From Magicicada septendecula (Eukaryota; Arthropoda; Insecta; Hemiptera; Cicadidae): DNA of 64,000 nt. Shown one piece after another: positions 8,890-20,836 of the stretch. Each line of letters starts with the position of its first letter. Position 1 is the stretch's first letter. Where the stretch lies: NCBI GenBank assembly GCA_034769895.1, contig CM068374.1, positions 356,486,302 through 356,550,301 on the forward strand, given 5' to 3'. The notes below the pieces were generated by a model. That model made no database searches. It was given only the letters and a program-made list of their open reading frames with translations, and was not told where the DNA came from. The position numbers and the translations under genes are program-made.

Positions 8890-9780
8890 TTTACTTCCAT
8901 GTTCCGTAAGGAAATGGAAGTATGGTGATCGCGAAAAAATCTTGGTCGAGATAAGGGCTGATTCTGATTGTACTACCCTGAAAACATGAAGTAAAGTCAT
9001 TTCCCAAAAAGTGTCTGTCTGTCTGTGAGTAGAATTTTTGCTATGACGAACGATGACTGCCGAAAATTCAAACAGAAACAAATAATGTTTTGCATATGTG
9101 CCCGAGATGTAGAGGACTCAAGGCCTATTGATTTTTGTGAAAATCGGTTACGGGGAAAGTGTAGTTACGTGCAACATTTTATGTTTTAACGAAAGTAAAG
9201 TACTTAATTTTGATAAATAAAGTGTCATAATAATCCACCGTAGAAACGTAGATCCCTTAACTTAAGATCGGTTAAGGGAAAGGGGTAGTTTACCTGCAAC
9301 GTTTTATGTTTTAACAAGAGTAAAGAACTTAATTTGGATAAATAAAGTATCCTGAAAATAAGGTCATAATATTCCACTGTAGAAAGGTAGATGAAATATC
9401 AATAAATGAAAAGGGTAGTTGAAGGGGGGGGGTAATTTTCTATAAATGAAAATGATAGTTGAAGGTGGAGGGGATAATTTTTTGTATGAGTACTACGTTA
9501 TCGGCAACAAAGAAGTAGTCTATTGTTAAAATTCCTTCCCGGGCTGTGTGGCCGTGGTCCAATGTTTTCTGCAAAACCAGACGTTTCGGCAGTGCCGTAG
9601 ACTGCCATCATCAGTGTAAATCGAGTGCGCTAACGTGAGGTGGTATACGTTAGTACCACAGTACTGTGGTTAAGGCTGAAGAAAGAAGTAGTTTCTATAG
9701 AAATATTTCATTTCGAAAATGATTTTAAATATAAATCTTGGAACATGGAAGTCATGTATTGGATCTCCATACCGATATTT
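8890..9780 (+). repeat. Family A copy 3, near full length, with module B
   Basis: Runs from TTACTTCCATGTTCCGTAAGG to the terminal hairpin region GGATCTCCATACCGATATT. Its two ends mirror each other: ACTTCCATGTTC at the start, GAACATGGAAGT (9741-9752) near the end. No ORF of interest. Module B sits at 9520-9681 between perfect AAAGAAGTAGT duplications (9509-9519 and 9682-9692). Confidence 0.85.
9520..9681 (-). repeat. Module B in family A copy 3
   Basis: 162-base insert with a perfect 11-bp flanking duplication. On the minus strand (9614 down to 9581) it carries CTGATGA, T, a 6-bp stem GGCAGT/ACTGCC and GAAACGTC. This is the best-preserved stem of the four module B copies. Confidence 0.75.
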
Positions 9781-9800
9781 TATTTGGGGGCCGTGGTGTT

Positions 9801-10030
9801 GAGGCGCCAACTAAAGTTTTTCACACAGTCGCCGGACATTACTGGCGCATCTTTGGGCAGAGATGAAGTAGAAAAATTATTGGATAGTGTTACAAGCAAA
9901 ACGTGTTACTCCGTAACGCTTTAAAGCGGTTCACATTTAGATGTGGTTTTGTTAATACAGATTTAGTGTAGCCGTTATCCAGTCGTAGCGTGACAGCATT
10001 AACGAGTCTGCAGACTCAATAAAACCAATT
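9801..10030 (+). repeat. Repeat E, copy 2
   Basis: Second copy of the 8313-8540 repeat. It follows the end of a family A copy closely, whereas copy 1 precedes one, so the two families lie interleaved here. Confidence 0.75.
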
Positions 10031-10033
10031 CTT

Positions 10034-10466
10034 TTTGTCACAGAGATGCGTGTAAAGTCATCGCTTTGTGGACAGATGTGTTGCGTAGGGGCAGGGTATA
10101 GGATTTCAATAAAGCGATTAGGGGCTAATTGGTAGAGCAGACAAGTGTAGTGTAAAGCGTGTAGGTACAGTGAGAAGTATCGATCGCGGTGTGGACGTAA
10201 TCGTTAACGGCACCGGCCGTCACTGCTGCATCATTGCAACTCTGCATGCATGCGGCTACCGTCAAGAATCCCCCCTGTCGGCGCGGCGGAAGCTACAGCG
10301 TACCCGTACCGATATCGCCGTTTCCGAAGCCGCCGATTGCAGGAAGGACGCGGGAAATTGAATCCAATCTGCTACCTACCGCGAATCTCCTGTAATACTG
10401 ACGCTCATTTTCTGTGTGCGCGAGCGTGCGTCCGTGTGACTATATTTTTTAGGGAAATAATATTTT
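10034..10466 (+). other. Unassigned GC-richer interval
   Basis: Sits between repeat E and a family A copy. It is visibly richer in CpG than its surroundings (10190-10370), but no protein family, RNA gene or repeat partner is recognised. The overlapping short ORFs have no features. Confidence 0.3.
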
Positions 10467-11100
10467 TCCTTCCATGTTACGTAAGGAAATGGAAGTACGG
10501 TGATCGGAAAAAAATCGTGTTCGAGATAAGGACTGATTCTGATTGTAGTATGCTCAAAACATGAAGAAAACTCATTTTCCGAAAAGTGTCTATGTGTGTG
10601 CCTGTATGTAGAATGTTTTCTATGGAGAACGATAACTGCCGCAAATTCAAACAGAATCGAATAATTTTTGCACGTGTGTCTGAGTTGTAGAGAACTCAAA
10701 GGCCTATTGATTTTGGTGAAGATCGGTTAAGGGGAAGGGGTAGTTTACCTGCAACGTTTTACGTTTAAACAAGAGTAAAGTACTTAATTTTAATAAATAA
10801 AGTATCCTGAAAAGAAGGTCATAATAATCCACTATAGAAAGGTCGATGAAATATCTATAAATAAAGATGGTAGTTGAAAGGGGAGGGGATAATTTTTTAC
10901 ATATGTGTAATATGTGTATCGGCAACAAAGAAGTAGTTTCTATGGACATATTTCATTTTAATTTGTCAAACTTAAAACTCGATTTACAAGGAACACACCT
11001 AACTTGTTAGAAATTATCGAACCGAATTCAAGTAAATGGTTTTAAATATAAATCGAATAACATGGAAGTCACGTATGTTTCTCCATACCGATATTTTAGA
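10467..11100 (+). repeat. Family A copy 4, without module B
   Basis: From CCTTCCATGTTACGTAAGG to GTTTCTCCATACCGATATT. Positions 10925-11065 show the uninterrupted version of the site where module B sits in other copies (GAAGTAGTTTCTATGGACAT), followed by CGATTTACAAGGAACACAC and GAATTCAAGTAAATGG. Confidence 0.85.
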
Positions 11101-11744
11101 TATAAAATTGTATGTAGTCTAAGGTAGCCAAGTTTCGGACAGTTTTCGTAACATGTAAACAAATTAATATCTGCAAACGAAAGACGTATTTGGTGGTAAT
11201 AGTCGGCAGTCAGAACCTGAGTTTCTGGTGGCTGTATTTTTAACTACGGCACTACGTCAGCCAAACTTGATGTGTCTTGCTTTAAAACGACACCTCAGCC
11301 GACTGTGTGAGTCATCTGAATAGATTTCTAAATGCTATCAAAATTGTAAACTTCTTTCTGAATCACCGTATAGTTAGCAAAAACTCCTGCAAGCAGTTCA
11401 AGCCTTCACTTTGATAAAACTGTAGCTTCACATATTGTCACGACACTTTTTTGACTATTCTTTGTATAAATTATTATAATATTTTCTTGGTGTACGTTAC
11501 CATAATAATTTTAGAAAAAATAAGAGAACACTGGATGTTTGTTTGTTTTTCACAAACTGCCAGAGTTTGATGTGTCCCTTTTTCAATGGACCGTGATTTT
11601 GCGTGTCATTCAGTTGAAGTCGCACTGACAAAAAGGGATAAACCAAAAAAGTCCTATGCGAACAACAGAATAGTTAGCTTTGTTGTTATTAAATTATTAT
11701 AATTTGTATGTGTTTTTGAAATTAAACGAGCGAATCAAGTGTTC
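11101..11744. other. Unassigned AT-rich sequence
   Basis: No ORF, RNA gene or shared repeat is recognised in this stretch. Confidence 0.3.
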
Positions 11745-12245
11745 AGTTTTAATTTGACCGTCGGCGTTTGTCTGTCCGTCTTCTGTTTGGGGTGTTTCAT
11801 AATAATTTTTTAATGCATCAACCGATTTTCTTATAACTTGGCGTGTGTGTTCATAGTTTTAATTCACAGATCTGTATTGTTTCTGAGGTCGACCTCCCCC
11901 CCCCCCCCCCCATAATAGGAGAGCTCGAGGCTTTTTGGAAAAAAATCCCAAAACTCCGTGTGTGATATCAAATTAAAGAGAATTTTAACCAAAATCTGAT
12001 CACGAACATAGTGTTCACTTTTGGAAGTTCTTTTTATAGTTTTAGGACACCAGGGCTCTAAAAAGTATAAAATGTTTCAAAAATGTAAAATTCCGTGTCT
12101 GGTATCAGACTAAAAGGAATTTAATTCAAATTCGAATGTACTGTTTACTCTGCGAGTTTTTAACTTTAGGACATCGCAGTCAAAAGTGGAAGTCAAAACA
12201 TTAAAAGAATTGTAAAAGTCTGTGTTGGTAAACAAGTTATGAAGA
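11745..12245 (+). repeat. Family D copy
   Basis: Contains GTCTGTCCGTCTTCTGTTTG and the block ATCAACCGATTTTCTTATAAC, whose reverse complement recurs near 51810, then two blocks of the GGTATCAGACTAAAAGGAATTT type. A C18 tract is near 11893-11910. It is diverged and has no coding potential. Confidence 0.6.
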
Positions 12246-12376
12246 ATTTTATTGAAAACACAAACTCTGTATCTTAATAACTTGACAAATTAGTTTCTCG
12301 CAACACTATTTTGGAAATTTTGGACCGACTTGAATAAGGTGTAATAAGGAAAATGCAAATTCTTAAGCTTCAACAT

Positions 12377-12546
12377 TGTTGAAATTAGTACTGTCAGCCG
12401 TGCTGTTAGGCCGTGGTCCGCAGTCTCTACGTCATCTCTGAGGTGAATTGGCGGACACTTGCCAATCCAGACACTGATGGTGGGGCCGAAACGTTTGCCA
12501 ATAACGACAACTGTGGACCACGGCCTAACAGTAATAATTTCAACAC
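12377..12546. repeat. Hairpin module 1 with GAAACG motif
   Basis: Arms 12403-12423 and 12511-12531 are reverse complements (CTGTTAGGCCGTGGTCCGCAG and its partner), and the outer flanks TGTTGAAATTA / TAATTTCAACA extend the pairing. The loop contains CTGATGG and GGGGCCGAAACGTTTG, related to module B of family A. Possible RNA-level foldback element. Confidence 0.65.
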
Positions 12547-12571
12547 TGTACAAGGAATGAAAGAACTTCGG

Positions 12572-12761
12572 CTTGCCGGGCTGTAAGGCCGTCGTCCAAG
12601 GTTGTTTGGTGCGGCCGTGCCTTCGATGGCCATAGTCAGTGACCACGAAAACGTTGTCAGTGTTGTGCAGCTTTTTGCAGTGAAGAAGACCGTCGACGAC
12701 ACTGCCGAAACGTTTGCACCAAACGACCTTGGACGACGCGACGGCCTTACAGCCCGGCAAG
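12572..12761. repeat. Hairpin module 2 with GAAACG motif
   Basis: Arms 12572-12612 and 12716-12761 are reverse complements (CTTGCCGGGCTGTAAGGCCG and partner, then CCAAGGTTGTTTGGTGC and partner), with a few-base bulge. ACTGCCGAAACGTTTG lies next to the right arm. It adjoins hairpin module 1 and is related to it and to module B, but the arms differ in sequence. Confidence 0.65.
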
Positions 12762-13166
12762 GCGGAGTTCTCATACATTGAGGCCGGCCGTGAAAGCCTC
12801 AGACAGAATTTATGTACAATGTTTGTAGAAAAGTATACGTAGTGCTGTCGGTTATGTACAGTATTACGTATACGCTAATCTAGCTAGCGTGTCTTGGTAA
12901 CATACATAATCTTATTCACCGTTCGTGATCTTTTCCAACGTACGACTAAATTATTCACATTTTCGTGTTATGGTTATAAATTTAATTTATAAATCAACGC
13001 AGTAGTTCAAAAACTTTAGTAGGCCTATTTATTGTACGATTTCTGCTTTACAATGGTTATTTTACTTAAAAAAAAAAAAAATTGGAACAATAGGATTCCC
13101 GAAACATGTTCCAGGTAAGTGAAAAAACATCTTGAGATAAAGAAATTATAAACATTAAGTACATTA
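12762..13166. other. Unassigned AT-rich sequence
   Basis: No gene seen. A segment at 13083-13108 (GGAACAATAGGATTCCCGAAAC) resembles 14364-14386, so the mariner that follows is bracketed by two related pieces. Confidence 0.35.
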
Positions 13167-14060
13167 TACGAGGTCTGTAAATTAAGTAGTGAGACTAATC
13201 ATGTAGTAGTCAATATGGCAACACTGTAAGGTTCCCATTAACACAAATGTTTAGATAAACGGCTGATTGAGATTCAGTATTAATATTTATTGTCTATTGT
13301 TGAAACGTGAACAAGCTTTTCGTGAAGTGAGTTTTTGTTGTGCGTTATAAAAATGTGAACAACGTTGTGCAATCAAGTTTTGGTGTTAAACCTGGGAAAA
13401 ATGCTACTGAGACTTACAAAATCGAAAAAGGTGTATGGAGATGAAGCTTTGTCAAGAGCACAGGTTTTCAGATGGTTTAAAGCATTTGCAGATGACCGAG
13501 AATCAATTAAGAATGATCCACGCTCTGGAAGAGCGTCAACGTCAAGATCTGACGACAATGTTGATCGAATCAGGGACTTGGTGCAGTCTGACCGTCGATT
13601 AACCGCCATAATAATCGCAGAACAATTAAATTTAAGGCACACTACAGTTTATCAAATTTTGACAAAACGAATGGGAAATGAGAAAAGTTTATGCGAAATT
13701 GGCCCCCAAAAAAATGGGACCAGCCATCGTGAACACCTGGATGCTGCATCATGACAATGCTCCTTGTCACACAGCACTCTCAATTAAAGAGTTTTTGGCA
13801 TAGAAAAATATTCCTGTTGTTCCTCAGCCCACTTATTCACCTGACTTGAGTACCTGTTACTACTTTCTCTTCCCGAGATTGAAAAACATCTCAAAGGGTA
13901 CCATTTTGAGACAATAGACAACATTAAAAAAAAAATTAACTGACCAGTTGAAGGAGATTGCAGTTTCTGAGTTCCAGCACTGCTATGAAGAGTGGAAAAC
14001 CCGTATAAAGCGCTGTGTGGCTTCTCAAGGGAACTATTTTGAAGCCGATAAAGTCTAGAT
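13167..14060 (+). mobile_element. Mariner element, internally deleted
   Basis: Starts with a mariner-type terminus TACGAGGTCTGTAAATTAAG and contains the two ends of a mariner transposase. The middle of the transposase gene is missing. The right inverted terminus is not recognisable, so the 3' end may also be lost. It is a dead copy. Confidence 0.75.
13365..14060 (+). pseudogene. Mariner transposase remnant
   Basis: The N-terminal half shows the helix-turn-helix region: VYGDEALSRAQVFRWFKAF, DPRSGRAS, LVQSDRRLTA and LRHTTVYQIL (13425-13665). After about 13720 the text jumps to the catalytic C-terminal part, HHDNAPCHTALSIKEFLA, a stop, then PTYSPDLS (13747-13850). Roughly the central third, including the first catalytic Asp, is absent. 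Where mariners have CDFF, with the third catalytic Asp, this copy has CYYF. Frameshifts occur in the N-terminal segment and after 13880. It cannot encode an active enzyme. Confidence 0.82.
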
Positions 14061-14340
14061 ATTGTTTGATTGTAAGTTAAAGGTTTTACTGAATTATTCT
14101 CATGCCAAAAACACAAATTTACACCTAATTACATTAACATAAATACAAACAACTAAAATATAATTGCACAAAAAACCAACAAAACAAGCACAAAAATTAT
14201 GGATAAAAAATGAAATAAATCGGTTACTCAAAAAGTTAATATATACGCCACAATCACACACAATAACACTTGTTTAAAATATGAAAAAGCAACAGGAAAC
14301 TATAACAACAACCAACCAGAACACAAGTACTCAACAAGAT
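14061..14340. other. AT-rich sequence after mariner
   Basis: Low-complexity, A-rich on the plus strand. No gene or repeat partner seen. Confidence 0.3.
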
Positions 14341-14354
14341 ACAAAATTAAGAAT

Positions 14355-14474
14355 GTTGAGGATGGGAACAATAGGGTTCCCGAAACATTATGTTTTTGAA
14401 GTCTTCTTCCGGTATGGACCGCGTCAAAAATGTCTAGGTTGACGTTTCACTCATATTACAGTGAGTATCCTCAG
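14355..14474. other. Pair of hammerhead-like stem-loops in opposite orientation
   Basis: Plus strand 14355-14387: TTGAGGA, T, stem GGGAAC/GTTCCC, then GAAACAT. Minus strand 14474 down to 14441: CTGAGGA, T, stem ACTCA/TGAGT with an 8-base loop, then GAAACGTC. Both follow the same order as the Penelope-terminus motifs. The minus-strand one has all core letters of a hammerhead apart from the single extra T. No coding sequence lies nearby. Confidence 0.5.
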
Positions 14475-14510
14475 GTATAAGTGACAAAAACGCCGGTAAG
14501 CGAACTCAGT

Positions 14511-14530
14511 TATAGGCGTATACGCCTATA
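14511..14530. repeat. Perfect 20-bp palindrome
   Basis: TATAGGCGTATACGCCTATA reads the same on both strands. It lies just beyond the pair of hammerhead-like stem-loops and is followed by TATATACAGG. No function is assigned. Confidence 0.7.
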
Positions 14531-15142
14531 TATACAGGTCCATATATGTGCATATTTGCCCAGGGCGGTATGTTTTATATTGTAATTAGCGTAAATAGAA
14601 TAAGGAACAGTTTTATACAATTTTGTGCAAGAAAATGCAGGCTCTGTCATGTCGAGAGTGCACCTGCTTCGATAGTTAAAAATACGGCGTGTGTGTGTTT
14701 GTGTGCGTGAGCCAGCTGCGACAAGAATATTGGGGTGACGCTACGAATTGTTCCAATTAATCAGGTCTTAACAGGATTATAATAAACGAATTACTTGTGT
14801 TAAACCTGTAAGCAAAGACTTACGCCAATTATAAAGACACCATTACGTAAAGGGATTTGTAACGAGTATGGTAATGTAAAATTTAATTCCAGAGGTGCAA
14901 TATTAAAGATGCTAACTAATTAATATTAATTACTAGTGTAATTGAAGAGTAATTAATATTTGTGGTATATGTGAGTGACCAGAAAAAATTTACGCAAACA
15001 TTGATATCGATCAGGTGACGAGTATGTTCATGAGTTCGCGATAATTAACCAAAAAGTGAGTATAATAAAAAGGACGCTTAGGCGCGAACGGACCATCTCT
15101 AGCTTGTCGAAAACAGGCCTGTACCTGTCAAATCGCCACCAG

Positions 15143-15175
15143 TATAAATACCACTGGCAATTTGGGCGATCAGAC
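15143..15175 (+). promoter_or_regulatory. TATA plus initiator-like core promoter, site 1
   Basis: TATAAATA (15143-15150) with TCAGAC 29 bases downstream (A at 15172), the spacing of an arthropod TATA/initiator promoter. The TATA box sits inside an inverted repeat, CCAGTATAAATACCACTGG. The downstream leader has a (CA)n tract and no convincing ORF. A similar arrangement occurs at 19115. An LTR or noncoding transcript start is possible. Confidence 0.45.
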
Positions 15176-15226
15176 ACTCAGACTCAAGAAATCTACAGAC
15201 GACGTTACGCTGCCCGTTTGGAGATC

Positions 15227-15227
<1 letters not shown>

Positions 15228-15261
<34 letters not shown>
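15228..15261. repeat. (CA)n microsatellite
   Basis: Short CA dinucleotide tract. It generates the spurious Thr-His ORFs in this area. Confidence 0.9.
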
Positions 15262-15263
<2 letters not shown>

Positions 15264-15429
15264 CCACACTCACACCAAGACGTAAGAAGAAATTCTGGAG
15301 CATCAACAACAACAACACTTAGAGACAACGACCACAGCAGCAGAATAACCATCATCAACATCATCATACTCTCAGGATTCTGGACACACACACACTCACA
15401 CGCAACGGTAACGGCAGATATACGCAGGT

Positions 15430-16986
<1,557 letters not shown>

Positions 16987-17800
16987 ATCGGTATGGAGAA
17001 CCATACACGACTTCCATGTTGTAAGATTTATATTTAAAATCGTTTACTTGCATTTAGTTCGATAATTTCTAAAAAAAGTCCCCCACCCTCAAACTATTTT
17101 CACTATTTATAGATACTTTTGTTATTATGCGGTAGTCGTTTAATATAATGTCATTTACAAGTACCTTTATCTGTAAAAATTAGGTACTTTATTTTTATAA
17201 AGAAACTGAACACATTTATTGTACTAAAGATTAAAACACAAAACATTGCAGGTAAACTACCCCTCCCCTTAACCGAACAACCCTATGTTTGATATTTACA
17301 CTTTTATTGAGTAATAGTTTCAGTATATGTAATTACTAAGGTATCTTATCCTTCAAAACGAAGTAGTTTATTCGACATCAGAAAGGTAAGTTTCAAAAAA
17401 TTACCCCTCTCCCTTCAACTACCCTTTTAATTTACAGATATTTTATCTACCTTTCTACAGTGGATTATTATGACCTTCTTTTCAGGATACTTTATTTATC
17501 AAAATTAAGTACTTTAGTCTTTTTAAAACGTAAAACGTTGCAGGTAAACTACCCTCCCCCTTAACCGATCTTCACCAAAATCAATAGGCCTTGAGCCTAT
17601 CTGTTTGAATTTGCGGCAGTTATCGTTAGCCATATAAAAAATTTTCTACAGACACACACACACACACACACACACTTTTCGGAAAATGACTTTTCTTCAT
17701 GTTTTCAGGGTAGTACAATCAGAACCCTGCCCTTATCTCGAACACGATTTTTTTCACGATGACTACGTACTTCCATTTCCTTACTTAACATGAAAGTAAA
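16987..17800 (-). repeat. Family A copy 5 (reverse, long variant)
   Basis: Begins with the complement of the 3' hairpin (ATCGGTATGGAGAACCATAC) and ends with the complement of the 5' head near 17800. It has an extra internal segment (17280-17390, TTTATTGAGTAATAGTTTC) also present at 27950-28010, which marks a longer subfamily. A short (CA)n tract is at 17650-17675. Confidence 0.85.
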
Positions 17801-18640
17801 ACAATTTCAGATTCCTGTATTGTTTAAATTTGAGACAGTTTTATATTCATAATCAGAAATTTTCTAAAAAATTAACAGGCAGCATTACGATTACCTTTTG
17901 AAATATCTAGATACGTAAGAGTTATTTTTTTATAATATTCGCATGGGCTCACATTATTCCTTTATTATTCTTTCATTATTATTATAAATAATAAATAACC
18001 TTTTTCTTACAAGAATATATTATATAATTTTTGAATATTGTACAATGTTTCGATATATTGGACTATCTCTAGACGGATATTGTAGAAAAATAAAGAGGAA
18101 ACCTACAGAAAATTAAAAAGAACGACGATAAAAACGTGACATTAAGAGAGCTACTCTTTTGAAAACTGGAAACCACGCTGCCACCAAAGTGTAACTAATT
18201 TTGGCTGTATAAAAGAAACTTCGTCTCTTTGGTTGGGAAATACTGATAAAATTGTAACTACTTAATAAAGTAAAGTTAAATATTTGTAATTTTGAAAACT
18301 TTTATGAAAAAAGTACCGCGAATTTGATGATTAGGCATCTACAAAATTTTTTTCTCATACACAAGGAAAGTAGGTGTTGAAACACTACTAATATGAAAGT
18401 CTTTGCAAGAATTGAAAAACATTAACACTCAAATATAAATAATTATTTGCTAATGTCCAATAATAATATAATACATAATTTTTATTATGTATAAACACAT
18501 TATATATTGCAACAGTACAAATGTATAGGGTACTGTGCATTGCACAAAGTAATTAAAATAATTAATTAAAATAAATAAATAATTCATATTGTTAATAATA
18601 ATAGTTCAGCTTGCAATATGAACAACCAAACTTTCATGTT
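17801..18640. other. AT-rich unassigned sequence
   Basis: No gene or repeat partner recognised. Scattered AT-rich low-complexity sequence. Confidence 0.3.
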
Positions 18641-20180
18641 GGAACAGGTGGATCACGCCAGCTGCTCTGTCTGTGTGTACACACGTATGTTAGATGTGTG
18701 CGTGAGACCTGTCCATTCCTGAAAAGCGTCAACCCTTAAGGAACGCTATCAATTATTTGAATTTATTTAATTTGTAAAAATTGTGTGCATAATAGCACAA
18801 AACCAAATACACCAAAATGTGTATAAAAATAAGACGAAAATGTGTATAAAAAATAGTGTAAAAAGGATAAAACGTGTAATTACAGAAGAATAAAAATAAA
18901 TAGAACTTATGTTAATTAAGATAAAGAGAAACGGTTTGTACATGGTGAACACATAAAAATTACCGACAGAATGAATATCGGGTAATGTGCAAAAGACTTC
19001 GGAAATCGCGAAGACGAGCGAATTAAGTGTGACAAGAATCGTGTGGGGGAAGTGACGCCTTCGACAGACTCTGACATGAAAAATATTGTCGAAACATGAT
19101 TTTTGCGCCCTGGGTATAAATACAGGAGACGCGCTAACATCAGTCTCTTTCTCGATCAACCATAGTCGCAGCCGGAGGCTCTGCTCGGCAACTACAACTC
19201 TTTCTTGATCGACTACTGTGGCGGCCGGACGCTCTGCTTAGAGACAACAACGTTGGTATCTCAACCACAGCAACGGTCAGAGACTTCACGACTACTCGTC
19301 ATTTCCGTGAGAATACCTGCAACCTGAGGCCAGGACGGGAGACGAGGGAGCAGCCAAGTACATGCAGTAGAATCCAGCGTACGAGAATCCGACGGACGCA
19401 GGACGAGGACCAGGACTCCAGGACGACATAGGAGCATCCAGTATCAAGGACCTAGGACCACACGCTGCCGATTTACCACAACAATAAGGTGACAAACAAC
19501 CATGTAGTTTTAAACCGTGACTCACTCAAGACAATAATTAACGAAGTAAAAAGAGAGACAACTTAATTCAAATATGAATTAATAATTTTTACAAATGTAA
19601 ATATTCTTTGTATAATAATTAATGTAATGTTTAAGAATGTTGAACTATAATTTTGATCAGTAACTTTGAAGCTATAATTTGGAATCTATAATTTTTTATA
19701 TTTAAATTGATAAAAGTAATTAGCGAATTTTTATTAGAAAGCAATGCATATGCAGTAAATTCAAAAGAGATTAGATCATTAGAAAAATTAGATATCTAAT
19801 CAGTATCATACTAATGAGCAAGCTGAGAGCAATATTAGATAATTATAAAGATGTATTAGAGTATAAGATTGTATAATATGTCTAGGTGTAATATGAGAGT
19901 ATCAATTATATGTAATAATTAGATGAGCGTTAAGACTGTGACACACACATGCAAATACAGTAATAATGATTTTAATTCGCAACAAAAATAAGAATTTTTA
20001 TTTAATAAATATTTAAATGATTTTAAACCAGATTACATATGTTATTATTATTATTATTACACCTATCATCATATACACACACGAATTTAATGTGTTGTAG
20101 TGTTGTAAAGATTTGTCGCCCAAGAAGTTGGGGGTTCGCAAATTAAATAGTTAAAGTGTTATAATATATAACTTTTAATA
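18641..20180. other. Leader-like region and AT-rich tail, unassigned
   Basis: The interval contains the second TATA/initiator site, a GC-richer leader, then about 600 bases of AT-rich DNA with TTATTATTATTATTA at 20043-20057. No coding sequence is recognised. Confidence 0.35.
19115..19145 (+). promoter_or_regulatory. TATA plus initiator-like core promoter, site 2
   Basis: TATAAATA (19115-19122) with TCAGTC 27 bases downstream (A at 19142), a strong arthropod core promoter layout. The leader that follows (19145-19500) is GC-richer than its surroundings and ends in AAGGTGACAAAC, a possible splice donor or LTR boundary. Compare CAGGTGATAC at 15425-15434 after site 1. No ORF is recognised, so LTR retrotransposon promoter or noncoding RNA remain options. 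Confidence 0.5.
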
Positions 20181-20184
20181 ATAA

Positions 20185-20661
20185 TGTTACTATAATAACA
20201 GAACGCTCTCGAACAGCCGAGAAAGTCGTTCTACGCGATTCTCGGCTAGCCAATCAGGTGCAGCGCCTCTGTCAAGGCCGTGTGCGGATAGTACTACTCC
20301 AGATTGTTCGAGTACTTGTAACTATGCAAATGATGCTGGCACGCCGCCAAAAGAATGGAAAATTATTCTGGAACATCTACGGGCTGTATATAAGCAACAT
20401 CCTATGTGTATATAGGCTGGCTTAGTACAGTTGGCGATTTATTCAGTGTGGATGAAGTGATTGTGGAAAGTAATTATTGTGTTATAATTAGTGCAGAACT
20501 CTGTTAGTTGACATTATTATTTCCGTGTGGACAAACTTAACTTGAATTATTGTATGAGAGTACCTTGTTGATTTCACATTGTTATTTGTAACTAATCAAA
20601 GCTGGTAATTAGTACTTTGTTTCCACTGTACCATACGACGACCCGTGAGATCGTCGTAACA
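20185..20661 (+). mobile_element. Solo LTR with TG...CA ends
   Basis: Starts TGTTAC and ends GTAACA, forming a short inverted terminus, and is flanked by ATAA on both sides (20181-20184, 20662-20665). The 4-base duplication is weak support in AT-rich DNA. Inside are TATATAAG (20397-20404) and an ACAGT initiator-like site about 30 bases on. A diverged relative is at 3625-4060. No internal coding region is attached, so it is probably the product of recombination between two LTRs. Confidence 0.7.
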
Positions 20662-20836
20662 ATAATATATAAGTTCGTTAAAAAACTTGTAAAATTCGTT
20701 ATAAACCTGTTAGTAAAATTTTTAATTTTACTTCATTCTACGAACCCCTTACGGGTTGCGGACCCTCGGTTGTCAATCATTGCGCTATACTGACTTATTA
20801 AAAAAAAAATTACTCTCAGCGAGTTGCAGAACATTT
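20662..20836. other. Short unassigned spacer
   Basis: Includes GTTGCGGACCCTCGG (20757-20771), similar to the hAT-type remnant at 16840. Otherwise nothing is recognised. Confidence 0.3.

Noticed and set aside
10170-10564. Overlapping ORFs that look like a small basic protein
   Set aside because: They run into a family A copy at their right end and have no family features.
12290-12778. Overlapping 162- and 115-codon minus-strand ORFs
   Set aside because: They cover the two hairpin modules. The open frames follow from GC-rich inverted repeats, with no protein motif.
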